From contig NW_004624781.1 in NCBI RefSeq assembly GCF_000247695.1, positions 11,717,354 to 11,781,353 of the forward strand: DNA of 64,000 nucleotides, in the 5' to 3' direction. Source of the stretch: Heterocephalus glaber (Eukaryota; Chordata; Mammalia; Rodentia; Bathyergidae). This document shows positions 1 to 13,400 of the stretch, piece after piece (the first letter of the stretch is position 1; every line of letters starts with the position of its first letter). A program made the position numbers and the translations under genes. The notes under the pieces are model-generated. The model worked only from the letters and a program-made list of their open reading frames with translations. It was not told the DNA's origin and did not search any database.

Positions 1-335
1 AAATACCGAATAGTTTCTCTAGTGTGAGAAACTGAAAGTGTAAATAAGGATTGAAATGATTAAAATGAATAATTGATAATTTGAAATAGGAAAAGATCCA
101 AAGGTGTAGGGGTGGTGGGAGGGGAAAAGGAAAGGGAAGAAGGGAAAGGAAAAATTATGACAAAAGAAAAAAAAATGGAAACAAAGTCTATGTAAATAGG
201 GAAGGGTGCACAGGTAATGGGGAAAAAATAAGAACTAAGATACATCACGTTCAGGTACTAACACCCAGTGATAAATGTAAATGTATTGTATACCTAAAAT
301 GTACCAATAAATATATAAATAAAAAAATAAGATAA
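1..335 (+). mobile_element. L1 3' end (3' UTR), enters from left edge
   Basis: Matches, in opposite orientation, the L1 3' ends at 54736-55300 and 57033-57370 (shared blocks around AATAGTTTCTCTAGTGTGAG and the purine-rich GGTGGTGGGAGGGGAAAAGG), and ends in an A-rich tail near 335. Confidence 0.8.
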
Positions 336-1173
336 ATGACATTATACCTGCCATTAAAAAAAAAGAATAAGGAGAGATTGTGATCATGATAAGACATTTG
401 TGGTCAGGTGCCTTCATGGGGATGGTAAGGTGATTTTTGAAAATTGGAGGTAGCATTTCATAAATAAATATGGAAGCAAGTTCTCTAGCTGTTCGCTACT
501 TTCTCTAGTGTGTTTCATTCTAGATACACCAGGATTTTTTCTCTTGCATCCGTAAAAAGCATAGAGACATTCCCATGGAATTAGCCATGTATATGACTAA
601 GAGGGTTATACAGCTTTTCTAAAAACACTGCTGCTTCCCTAAAATATTGTGTACAGTTGTTGGAATTTTCTTCTTAATTCTCAAGATAAACAGAGGAGCC
701 CAGAAAATTTTGCAGCTCTGTAAATTTATTAGTTTCAAGTTTGTGACTGTTCTTTTCCTGTTCTCAGTAGCTTTTGTTTACCATATTAACTGATACCCCT
801 TACTGAATAATTTATTTGTTAAGAAACAAATGCCATTGTATCAAATGTAAACATGAATATAGTTGGTAAGAATGATTTTCCCCTCTCCCATAAAGGGGGA
901 AAAACTTCCAAATTAAATAAGTAGTGTACCACATGTGGCTCTTCCTCTCCATCAGGTAGTTGAAGGTAAGTATGTAATGTGGTCCTTTCCGGCAGAATAC
1001 TTAATCTACACGAAATGGTAAATATCAAAATGCAGGTGCAGAGTTGGATAATAATCCAGAATTTACTCAGTTAATCACGCTATATTCTCCCTTGTGATTG
1101 AGAATCATGAAGTGCCATGATAGTAATCTTCATGTGAAAAGCACATATTTGTAAATTGTATTTTTTTTTCCAG
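336..1173. other. ICE2 upstream intron, remainder
   Basis: AT-rich intronic sequence to the first visible exon. No repeat or gene recognised. Confidence 0.6.
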
Positions 1174-1435
1174 ACATGTAGGGGAAAATTTGAATGCCTC
1201 AGCAAGTTCTGTAGAAAATGAGCCGGCAGTTAGTTCAGCAGCTCAAGCAAAGGAAAATGTTAAAACCAGAGTTGGAATGGTTCTTCTTCCAAAACCAAGA
1301 GTGCCTTATCCTCGTTTCTCTCGTTTCTCACAGAGAGAGCAGAGGAGTTATGTGGACTTGTTGGTTAAATACGCAAAGATTCCTCCAAATTCCAAAGCTG
1401 TTGGAATAAATAAAAATGAATACTTACAGTACTTG
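1174..1435 (+). CDS. ICE2: ICE2 coding exon a (first in window)
   Basis: A polypyrimidine tract and CAG precede base 1174; the donor is GTATGT at 1436. The first base completes a codon split with an upstream exon, then 87 codons follow ([12 protein letters not shown]...NEYLQYL). It contains the conserved stretch [20 protein letters not shown]. There is no real start codon here: the frame enters from upstream. Confidence 0.95.
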
Positions 1436-4400
1436 GTATGTATTCCATTCTTCGGCTTCAGTAAAAAAATACTAAACATCAGGAAATGTTTTAAATTTTC
1501 TCTTATTATAATGTTAGCGGCATATTGATGAGAATGGAAAAGTAAGACATTTAATTACCAGCATGTCTCTCCAGTTCATCTCAAGTACTAATGATAGAAC
1601 TTTATATAGCTTATTGGGAGATTATTAAGTCATTGCTTAATTATGACTTTAATTAATATTCAGTTGTATAAATGATCCAGTGCGGAACATCTTTTTACCA
1701 AAATCATCTTTCATATCTATTATTTCCTTAAGATAAATTCTTAAAAATAAAAATTCCAGATCAAAGATTGCATATTTTTAAAGCTTTGATCTACAGTTAC
1801 ACGTGGTAAATTTTTCTGTAAAAAGTTTAAACCAATTTACTTGTACCACAATTGTATGAAAATTTAAAGCTATCTTTACTAATACTAGACATCACCTTTT
1901 TTGCCTCTAAACAGACATGAGGAAAATTGTGTTTCTTATTTTACCTTAATTTATAGAGATTACTACTTAAAATAACCATTTCCCATGTCTGTAAGCTATT
2001 TTTATTTCCTTTGGTATCTTACCTATTTATACTGTGTGCTCATTTTCTACTTTTTTTTTTTTTCCCGATACTGGAGATGGAACTCAGGACCTTGCGCTTG
2101 CAAGACAGGCACAGTGCCACTGAGCTAAATCCCTGGCCCACTGCACTAAATCCCCAGCTCTCTACTTTTTTTTTTTTTTTTATGTCTAATTCCTAAGTGT
2201 GTATTTTGTACTAATCATTTGCTTTTCTATTTTTGTAGAAAAAATTTTTTTGTCTTTTTTTTGTGCTGGGGATTGAACGTAGGGCTTCATGCATACTAAA
2301 CTCATACTGTATCACTAAGCTACAGTCCTTGGGCCGGGGATTTAGCTCAGTGGTTCCAGCGCCTGCCTCGCAAATGCAAAGTCCCGAGTTCAATCCCCGA
2401 TACCAAAAAAAAAATAAAAAATAAAAACTAAGCTACAGTCCTAAGCCTTTCAGAGTTTTTAATAAGATGTTTATTCTTATATCATTATAATAATCTTTAT
2501 TAACTTTTTCTTTGTGTTTTTTGCTTTGGATTTGGTATTATTAAGTTCAAATTATTAGAGTGATGGTTGAGAAGTGATTGTTTTCTAATGAAATGTTTTA
2601 TTCCAAGATGTGTCTACTTTTTTAAAAATCAGGATATGAAAAAACATGTGAATGAAGAAGTTTCTGAATTCCTAAAGTTTTTGCAAAATTCTGCAAAGAA
2701 ATGTGCACAGGATTATAATATGCTGTCATGTGATGCCCATCTCCTCACAGAGGTAAAAAAAAAATTACATTTGTGAAAACTGCCAAGTGATAGACAATAG
2801 CAGCTTCTAAAATGTGTGATGATCCTTCCAAAAGCCTAGGGAACTGTCCATATTATCAATTTGGAGAATGAGTTACGTGTAGGCCTTTTATTCTTATACT
2901 GAAATAGTAGAAATACTAATATCTCAAATTTGTGTACTTAAGTACAGTCACATGAATGGTGTTTGTATTTTTAATGATTCATCTGCATAGAATGGTCCCC
3001 TTTCATCCACAGAGGATGCATTCTGAGACCCTCTGGATGCCTGGAGGTGTATATAATAACAAACCTTACATGCACTCACTTTTCCTGTACATACACACGT
3101 TTGATAATGTTTAATTTGTAAATCAGGCACAGCAAGACCAATAATAAAAAACCAGTAATAACACCAGTAATAAAAAAGTACAGCTATAACAAAGTTATGT
3201 GAATATGATGTCTCTCCCAATGAAAATACCTCACTGCACAGCCCTTTCCCTGCTAGTGATAATGTGAGATGCTCTGCCTATGCGATGAGTTGAACTGAGG
3301 TGACTGATGCAGGCGATGTGGTAACTTTCTAGGCTGCCACTGACTATCTTGCTTGTACGTGAGCGCAACTACCACGCTGCCATGGCAGTCGATCTGGTAA
3401 CTGAGATGGCTGCTAAGTGATGTACTGGACAACAGATGTCTTCCATTCTGAACAGGATGGAGCATGAGATTTTGATCACACTCTCAAAATGATACATAAT
3501 CTAAAACTTAGGAACTGCTTATTTCTGAAATTTCCCATTTAATATTTTCAGGCCCCAGTTGACAGCAGGTAACTGAAACTGTGGAAAGTAAACCACAGGT
3601 GAAGGGGTCTACTGTACTGTGGTTGATGTGCACAAGGGTAAAACTCCCTGCTGTTTCTTTGACTCTTTCTCTTGCCATACAGAATTAAGAGAAATTCTGT
3701 GAAAAGCACTGCAGCATCAGCAGTTTTACCAAGAACAATGTGCCAGTGAAATATCTAACTAGAATAGTCTTCAAGTCAAATAGTTCCTTTGTATTGCTTT
3801 ACTTTGCGTATTTAGATTCTTGTAATGACTGCCATTCAAGGGGAACAAAAGAGAGGAAATTTAGCTAATTTTGTAAATAAGGAGCAAAAACATTGTGCAG
3901 ATACGGGTTTTTAGTTGAGTAAGGTTATGAAACACAACTTTTCCATATTAGCCCAAGTCAACATTAGTTGTGAGTAATATCCTGAGTTAATTATCAAGAT
4001 TAGCATTGAAATGTAGATAAAGGGAGAAAATGTTAAAGATAGCAGGGGATGGGAACTAGAAAAGGGGAAAGAGGAATATGAAACTATAGATGAAAAGATA
4101 TATCTATATATTATTAAGATATGCTTATTGCTGAAAACTTATGATCTAGAATACGTTCTAAGAGGTTAAGATAACATTAATTGACAGAAGAAAAAGTAAT
4201 GTATCTTGGAAGATAGTATATGGGTGTTTTCAATTATAAACACATTCCCTCACCAATGCCTATGCTTCTGTGAGTTATTTACATGTTATTCTTTTTAGGT
4301 AGCTGTGGGTATTCCTTCCTTCCTGATTACATTTCCTGATAAGTCATTAATATTTGGAAAACTGGGGAGAAGGAAATACTAAGTACTCCATCATTTGAGT

Positions 4401-7400
4401 TAGTTATAACATTCTCATTTATTTTTTAGATTGTAGATTAGAATAACCTGTAAGCTAACTACTTCATGAATTCACTGTGCTTGGGACTTATTTCAGAGTG
4501 TTAAACTTATATATTTCTAATCATTCATGTAATTGCTTTTATTGCAGTACATTGTATTGAAATTTTTATGTGGCTTTATTTCTTTGACAGTTTCTTAAAT
4601 AGCAAAGAAAATATGATGTGTCTTCTGTATTTAATTTTAAAATTTAATAAGATTGCTAATTTTAGTATTATTAAATATCAGTATTTTAGGAAATTAGGTT
4701 AAAAATTTGTTATGAAAAATAAAAGATTAACTCAAATAAGGAATATACAGTATGCCTGAATTGTTAGAAGCCTGATTAACACAACAGTTAACTTTTGCAG
4801 TGAATAATTACATAGTCCCATGTGTAACTCAAATATTTTTGTTGCATTGTTAGAGAAATACAATACAAATGTGATTTTCCTTAATTTTTATTTTCTAGCA
4901 AATTTTAAGAGCTTGCATTGAACAAGTAAAAAAGTATCCAGAATTTTATACTCTTCATGAAGTCACCAGTTTAATGGGGTTCTTCCCGTTCAGAATAGAG
5001 GCAGGATTAAAATTAGAAAAAACCCTTCTTGCATTGGTAAGGTTTATCATATGAAAGTGTAAGCTTTTGTTGATCTGATACATCATCTGTATTTCATATA
5101 GATACTGCTGGGGGGGTGGTTGAAACAGGGTCTCTGTAGTTCAGGATTTCCTTGAACTCACTGTGTAGTCGGGGCTGGCCTCGAACTCAACAATCCTCCT
5201 GCCTCAGCCTCCCAAGTGCTGGGATTACAGGTGGGTGCCACCACACCCCGCTTCATATACATACTATTTTATGTTTAAATCTTTGAGCACTAATGAGATG
5301 GCTTTGAAAGCATAGCACAGATGGTGTCCCAGTGCTTTCATTTTATGGATACAAATATTTGACCTTTTAAAAATGACACTACTAACTAACTGTATTTCTT
5401 GATTTTCTTCCCATCTTCCTTAATGTTCCTGAACAGACAGGAAGCCCTCCTTCTGTAATGGAACTGTATTTACAAACTATTGAAATAAGTAGATGGAGAG
5501 AATATTTTAGGGGTTCTACTATTCCCTGCTGAGATTTATGCTTCATAAAAAGAGAAGGTGGAATTTAAGGGGGCCAGGAAATTCCATGAAATCCTTCTCT
5601 TAGACCTGTAAAAAAAAACAAAACTAAAAAAAAATTGGTGTAGTCAAGCAAAAACAAGAATAAACATCTTGGCTTATGGAGGTCCTAAATTTGATAACTG
5701 TATTTAGTAGAATAATAAATTTTACTTAATGCCTGTGATGAAAGATATTTTTCTCAGGAGAAAAATGTCAGGATTTTTGCAATAACGTTCATATTTTGCT
5801 TATATAGGGCAGTGTAAAGTTTGTGAAAACAGTGTTCCCCTCAATGCCTGCAGTATTGAAGCTCTCAAAAAGTAATGTGTCTCCCATCGAAACTCCAGAA
5901 CAAATCGCTGAAGCTATGCACTATGTGAGTAGCATGGTGGTTTGGGTCTTTCTAAATATCTGTACCTCACAAAAATACAACCTGATGGTTCTAAAGTCCC
6001 CTTTCTCCCTTTTTTTCCATACCTTATCAAAGAAATTTTCAGACTATAACCAAGTAACAATTTATACGTTGTTTTTCAGGAGATTAATAAAGATCCAAAT
6101 GCAGAGAAGCTTGTTTCAAGATATCATCCTCAGATAGCTCTGACTAGCCAGTCACTATTTACCTTATTAAATAATCATGGACCAGACTACAAGGAACAGT
6201 GGGAAATTCCAGTTTGTGTTCAAGTTATACCTATTGCAGGTTTGTGATTTACTGTATCAAATAATGCTCTTAAAAAGTGTTGGGGCTGGACATGGTGGTG
6301 CATTCCTGTAATCCTGGCACTACAGGAAGCTGAGGCAGGAGGATCACAGTTTTGAGCCCCTGCCTGGGCAATTTAGCAAAACTTTCTCAAAATAAGACAG
6401 AAAGAAAAAGAGCTGGTTATTTAGCTCAGTGGTGCCTCGCCTGCCTCACAAGCACAAGGTCCCGAGTTTGATCCCTGGTACTGCAAAAAAAAGAAAGAGA
6501 GGAAGAAGGAAGAAAGGGGAGGGGAAGGAAGAAAGGGGAGGGGAAGGAAGAAAAGAAGGAGAAAAAGATAGATTGGTTGGGGGGAAGTGGGTGGGTGGTG
6601 TACTGTGAAAGCCCCAGGTTCAATCCCGAGTGCCACCACCCAAAAAATAAAAGCATTGAGGACCACGTCAGCTGTCTAAATATAGATGGTCTTTGTTAAA
6701 TACAAAAATCCAAGTCTTGTTTTAAGGAGAAGGTAAATTTAACATTTAAATTCAGAATTTTAGCCCAGTGTGGTGGCACACACCTATAATCCCAGCACTT
6801 CGGAGGCTAAGGCAGGAGAATCACAGTGAGTTCAAGACCAGCCTGGGCCACATAGTGAGTTCAAGGCCAGCCTGAACCACATAGCAAGACCCTGTCTCAG
6901 AAAACACAAAACAAAACAAAACAAAAAACTCAGAACTTTTTCACATATAAAGCTGCTACAGTATTAGGTCTACAGTACCTGTGGTACCTTAGCACAGTAA
7001 AGTACCTTAGGAAGTGAGAGATAAGACGGGTGATTGTGACTTAGGCCAGAAGTACGTAAAATGGTGAGGTGCTTCTGTTTTTCTCTGAAATGAAAGAATG
7101 TAGTAGTTTATTAGACAGCTTCAAATAGTTGAGTTCCAGGACTTACTTACTTGTCTGTTGTCATTGACAATCGGTTAAAATACATCTGTACTAATCTGTC
7201 TTTCAGAATTAATATTATTAAGTATAACAACATAAATACAATAAGCAGAAGTTTTTGTCTACTGAGATAAACTCACAATTTAGAGTTAAGTGTAATATAT
7301 TCTCAGTGGCAAAAATCTCATCACTTCCTGCAAGTTCCGGTAAACTGAGTAATAGTGACAGTAAGAGTACAACAATGAAAACCAGAAGCCGGGTGTGGTG

Positions 7401-10400
7401 AGGCACGCTTGTAATCCCAGCACGCAGGAGGATCACTGTGCGTTCGAGGCCAGCCTACTGACAAAGTGAGAGCCTGTCTCAAAAAAACAAAAAAGGGAAA
7501 CCAGAAAGTAACTAGGCATTGTTAGAAAACAGTTCTCATACCAGTTTAGTTCTCTCGTCTTTAGTAGAAGCTAAATTTAACATTTAAACTCAAGACTTTT
7601 TCAAATATAAATCTGCTACAGAACTGACTTTAAAAGATTTTAAAGGACTTTAAAATCTTCTGGTCCAAGAGTGGCAAATACATGAGGTCCCCTTGCTGGC
7701 CCTGTGTCTCTTTGTATCATGATCCTTCGCTCATACATCCATGTTTTCTAAGAAATAAAACAACTAGATGCTAATCACCCCTCTTTTCTGTTTCTGTTTT
7801 AAGGTTCCAAACCAATTAAAGTAATTTATATTAATTCCCCACTTCCTCAGAAGAAAATGACAATGAGAGACAGAAATCAAATCTTCCACGAAATTCCATT
7901 AAAATTTATGATGTGCAAAAGCACATCTGTTCCAGTTTCTGCAGTATTTATGGACAGACCTGAAGAGTACACATCTGAAATGGATGTATGTAATGTTTTT
8001 TTCTTCCTTTTTCTTTTTCGTTAGAGGAATGAACTTATTTATCATTTTGAAACGTAAAATTTCATTGCAAGTCTTTAAGCTTAGTAGTTAAAAATACAGT
8101 CTTCAGCTTGTACATGTACTGAAACATTACATGGTACAACATTAGTATGTACAATTTTTATGTTTTTTGTGTATCACCTAAAACCACGATGAGATACCAT
8201 CTCTCCTCAGTTAGGATGGATGTAATAAAAAAGATTTAAAAAATGACAAATACTGGTAAGGGTGTAGAGAAAGAAGAAGCCTTCTGTGCTGGTAGAAATG
8301 TAAATTAGTACAACCACTCCAGAAAACAGTATGTAGGCTCCTCAGGAAAATTAAAAATAGAACTAACATATGATCTAATCCCATTTTTTTTTTTTTTTTT
8401 TTTTGGTACCAGGGATCACCTTTTGTTCTTTGCTTTTTGTAGGCAGGCGTCAGAACCATGGAGCTAAATCCCTGGCCCTCTAATCCCACTTATATATATG
8501 TATTCAAAAGAAGTGAAAATTATGTTAAAAAGATACCGGCATTTTCATGTAGCACTATTCACAGTAGCCAAGATACAGACCCAACTTGGATGTCCACTAA
8601 TGGATAAGTGTCTAAAAAATGTGTATATAGACACATTGCAATACTGTCTAGCCTCTAAGGAGGCACTCTTGTCATTTGCAGCAGCATAGATGAACCTGGA
8701 GATCATATAGTTAGGTACAATAAGCCAGGCACAGAATGACAAATATTGTATGCTTTTACTTACATATGGGATCTAAAAAAGCTGAGCTTCTAGAAGTAGA
8801 AAACAGAATACTGGTTACCAGAGGCTGAAGACGGGTGGGGAGAGTTTGGCTAGCAGGTGCAAATTCAGCCAGATAGGAATAAGTTCTCATGTTACTCTGT
8901 TAACACAGAAAGGGGGTTAGAGTTAATATTATATTTCTTAATTCAGAATAAGCAGTAGAAAAGAGCTTGAATAATTTCCCTTCAGAAAGTCCTGATAAAT
9001 GTCTGAGATGATGGATAAGCTGTTTCTCCTTAGTTGGTCAGTACATCATGTATAGAAATGTACCAAAACGTCACTCCATACCCAATAAAGATGAACACTT
9101 ACTATCTGTCCAATAAAAACAACACCATGCTTCATGGAAATTATATGAAATTTTATATGCAAAACACTCATTCAGATAAATTTAAAATCTCATGACAAGT
9201 CCTCCATTGATTTCCAGAGGTCACAAATCAGACAAAATAGATAATACAAGGGCTGATCAAAAAATACTGTGTGTAGCCAGGGATTTAGCTCTCGTTCCAA
9301 TGCCTACCTCATAGGCACAAAGTCCCAAGTTTGATCCCCGGTACCAAAAAATAATAATAATAATACTGTGTGTGTTTAAATTAAAATTTATTACAGTAAA
9401 AGACACATTGCTGTTAATCCCCCTCAAAATACTCACTCCCCCTTGCTTCAAACACATTTATCCTGATATTATTGCCCTTTTCCAACCAGTTCTGGGAGTC
9501 CTCTTTCGTGAATGTCTTTACAAGCTGTGACCAAAACTACCATGGGTACTGCTGCTGTGTGCCATCCCAGGGAGAGGCAGGGTGGTAAAAACACTGCGGT
9601 GTGTCCTTGTCTGCCTTAGTCATCAGATCTGGCGCACTGTGGCTCCTGGCTCTTCCCTGAAGTCAGAATGACCATGAAAGGTAAATGTTTTGAATTGATT
9701 CAGGACATCGAGGCAGCCAGGACAGCACAGCTAAAGACACTGACAAAAGAGGACTTCCAGAGCTGCTTCAAATGGTGAGAGGAACAAAGGAATAAGTGTG
9801 TTTGATGCAGGGGAAGTATTTTCCAGAGGATTAATACTTTTACTACAAGAAATTTTTAATTTAAACATTCACCATAGTTTTTGACCATACCTCATATTCC
9901 TAAATAAATTAAAGCTGTGTGTAGTTTTTCCATTAACAAACCCTGTGTGGAGAAAGACAAGGTCAATATGTCATGTCCCGATATACAATACAACATGGCC
10001 TGTCAGTGGCTGCGCCGTCTGATGTCACTCAGATTTGTTTTCCCAGAGTAGATAGAGAGAAAGTCACTGCTTGAAGACGTTTCTCTGGCTACAGTAGAAA
10101 GCAGCTTCCTCCCAGCAGCAAACAGGCTTTCCTCCTGATCAGTAAGACCAAGTGTCTCTGCAACAGTGTAGAGTGGGCAGAAATGAAAACTATTGACTTC
10201 CTGTGTAGCCCTACATTTCTTCTTGGTTGTCCTGTCTTTTCACTGTTATAAATTCCTCTTTGATACGGTAGTCCAAAATTTACTGTTTCTTGTGCTGTTA
10301 CAACATGGAAATTTTGTGTTTTCATGAACATTTCAATAAGAAAGTGAGGTTGCTAGTAGTTTGTTGTTGTCTAAAGCAAAATCCTTCCAGAGCCAATCCA

Positions 10401-13400
10401 CTTTTCTTTCTACTTTTAAAAACATGAACTATGCATGTGAGGGAGAGGAGGGACATTAAGAGCTGAGGCATGCCCTTAAATTTTGTCTAATAATATACCA
10501 GTATATTTTCTTCCAAGACATCCAGTGAAGTTAATGAGTACCGAAAAATTGAGACTCTTGAAAATTTGGATCTGGATTTTGATGATGATGTCACAGAACT
10601 TGAAACTTTTGGAGCAACCACAACAGAACCATCAAAGTCACCTAGTCCAGCAAGTACTTGCCCCGTACCCATCATGACACATACGCTCCCAGCCCCCAAA
10701 GTAGCTGCTACCCCGGTGGCACCACCTCTAGGAGATCCCTCTGCTGATACCAGAAGTTTATCTCGGATTCTGATGGAACAATTACAGAAGGAGAAACAGC
10801 TGGTCATCGGTATGGAAAGTGGCCCCGAAGAGTGCAGAAATAAAGATGACCAGGGACGTGGACCACATGGTGAAAAAGTGTCCAATTCCAGCAAGTCTGT
10901 GATGCAAGATAATGACTTGACATCTGATGCCTTGCAGTTGGAAAGTTCTAAGAAAATTCAAAACTCTGATGCAAATGATATGGCTACAGATGTGGTATGT
11001 GCTGATGATGAAAGACTAAATGTCCTAGAGAACAGAGACAGTTCAAAGGAAAAGCCTGCCACATCAGAAACAGCTGGAACTGAAACAGTAATTCCTTGCA
11101 GTAGTGATACAGATGAGGACTGTTTAATCATTGATACAGAGTGTAAAAATAATAGTGATGGAAAAACAGCTGTTTTGGATTCTAATTTAAGTTCTAGACC
11201 AGCAACTCCAAATTCTTCCTCAGGAAAGGCTTCTGTAGGAAACCAGGCTAGTACTACTCACAATCCTGAAGAATTGTGTGTTTTAAAAAAACCTATCAAA
11301 CGAGTATATACAAAATTTGATCCAGTTGGACAAATTTTAAAAATGCAGACTGAACTCTTAAAGCCAATTTCCAGAAAAGAACCTGAATTCCCCTTAATGA
11401 ATTTAGAAAATGCTAAACAGCCACCTGTTTCTGAGCAACCTCCTACTGCTCCTCTACATGCCTCTAGTTGGCCAAAATCTGGGTGGCCTTCTGCATTTCA
11501 GAAGCCAAAAGGACGTAAGTATTTACAAAGCACTTCCACTGTTTTTATCTATTTCTTTTTCTTAGCTTTTTCCTCCCTTGTTCATTATTGTAACCTGTTT
11601 TATAATCATTAGCTGCTCATTAACATTTCATTTTTCTAAAGCTCAGTGTTTCAGCTTCCAGAATATCCTCTCTATAACCCAAAGGTTTACTTGTAACCTG
11701 TGTTTATCCAAGACGCACAGTGGCTGCTGAGCTATGAGGAATGTAGTTTGCCAAACTAGTGAAGAGGAAGTACATCATCATAATGATAAACATTGATTAA
11801 TCCAAAATTTATGTAAGAAAGGTAATAGCAAAAAGGAAGAAAACCTTAAAGCTTTGGTTTCACCTCTTTGCTGCAATCCCAGTAAAAGTAAACAGAAATG
11901 ATGGTGTTAGAAAGTAGGTAAAAGAAGTAGAAAAGTTTTTTTAAGTTTTAAAAAATAGTTAATTGAATTGTTTTATCCCGTATTATGATGGAAAAGACTA
12001 ATGCATTTTAAAGTAAAAATGAAAAATTATTTTTAAAGGATTGCCATATGAACTTCAGGACTATGTTGAAGATACATCAGAATATCTAGCTCCTAAAGAA
12101 GGAAATTTTGTTTATAAGTTATTCAGCCTGCAAGACCTGTTGTTACTTGTGCGTTGCAGTGTCCAGAGGATAGAAACAAGACCACGTTCTAAAAAACGGA
12201 AGAAAATCAGAAGAGTAAGTTGTTACCTTGGGAGTTAAGAGGTGGTGGAATAAGTAGATAATCAGGAAATATGTCACATTCCATTATTATGAAGTAATAT
12301 TAGATTGTCAGTCACTCTTATATTTCCAGGTTGAATACTTTTAGTAAAATATTGAGATCAATTTTAATAAGAGAAAGTATTTAATTAAATGTGTCTTAAA
12401 TGCCATTAACATCTTCTCGTGCACCCTGTAAACTATGAAAAACTGCACCATGATGGATTTGACCTTGTTTACCCTTGTGAATTTGGGTTTACATTATGAC
12501 ATATGAGCCCCTTTTGCTCACTCTTTGGGGTTCTTCCTGACTTGTTTTAGAAGTACAAGCTTTGAAAGTAAGAAGTATTGAAGTGTCTTCTCTTTTTGCT
12601 TAAGAGAGTTTTTCTGTGGTGTACATTTGTCATAGTGCACTTTTTTTTTTTTTTTTTTTTAATTTTAGTGTATATCCAAAACCCCTGCCCTAAAAGAATC
12701 ATCATTGACCACTTGGGGATGTTTTGGGATAGGGATCAAGTGGATCAGGAGTAGTGATGGTCCAATACTCCCTGACTGCTGTATTATATTAAAGAATAAC
12801 TGCAAACAGAAAGAAAAGAAGTGCTACCCTTAGCACATTGCTCGTTACAGCAGCATGAGGGACTGGGTGCTGTGAAAAACTCCAAGACCAACCCATCCAC
12901 AGCCAGAGTGTGTGCTGTGGCCATCAGACTCCAGTGAGCTTGGTGGAGTTTTTGCTTGATAATATTTTTATCTTTTGTGAAGTAGAAGGAGCATTGACTA
13001 AAACCTAAGTTTTAATTATTAAAATCCTGATTCTCATAATTTCTTTTTCATCATTAATTCAAATTTGAAATTCTAGAAACCAAATGATTTCGAATTAATT
13101 GTATGAAGAAGTGCTTTTATTTATTTAGGCAGTACTGGGGATCAACCCAAGGACCTTATGCATGCTAGGCAAGTGATAATTAGTCTTCTATTAGATAAAT
13201 GCTAATATTCTCTGTATTAGATTTTACTTTATTTGCTTTTTCCTGCCTCACTTATATTTAACTGTGATAAACTTAATAACCTTAAGTGTGAGCAGTTTGA
13301 ATGTATATAGTATCAGTACTATAGATTGTATTTTTAAGGTTTTATTTCTGTAATTCTTGCTGTTTCTTAACTTCATTTTTTTTTTCCTGTTTTGAGGCAA

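Larger units (their letters stand above)
1436..2632. other. ICE2 intron a/b
   Basis: 1436-2049 holds nothing recognised; then an antisense ID-like SINE and a nested SINE pair (2050-2448), then plain AT-rich sequence. Confidence 0.7.
6240..7803. other. ICE2 intron e/f
   Basis: Carries a B1-ID dimer, a polypurine tract and two B1 copies. 6960-7380 and 7510-7803 hold nothing recognised except a partly repeated segment (AATTTAACATTTAAA... at ~6735 and ~7572) suggesting a small local duplication. Confidence 0.6.
7986..10517. other. ICE2 intron f/g
   Basis: L1 3' end (8181-9121) with an ID insertion, then a palindromic mariner-like element (9247-9894) with another ID insertion. 9895-10517 holds nothing recognised. 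Confidence 0.7.

Noticed and set aside
1190..1528. Translation start at the beginning of the first exon
   Set aside because: The apparent start is a TTG (Leu) codon inside the ICE2 frame, which continues upstream across the splice acceptor.
6421..6666. - strand frames of 76-81 codons rich in Pro/Phe/Leu
   Set aside because: Translation of the SINE and its polypurine tail.
10487..10894. 135-codon open frame on the - strand
   Set aside because: It is the shadow of ICE2 exon g, whose sense frame is clearly the conserved one.
11515..11612. Extension of ICE2 exon g
   Set aside because: A consensus GTAAGT donor at 11515 and a phase match to 12039 show that the open frame beyond is intron.
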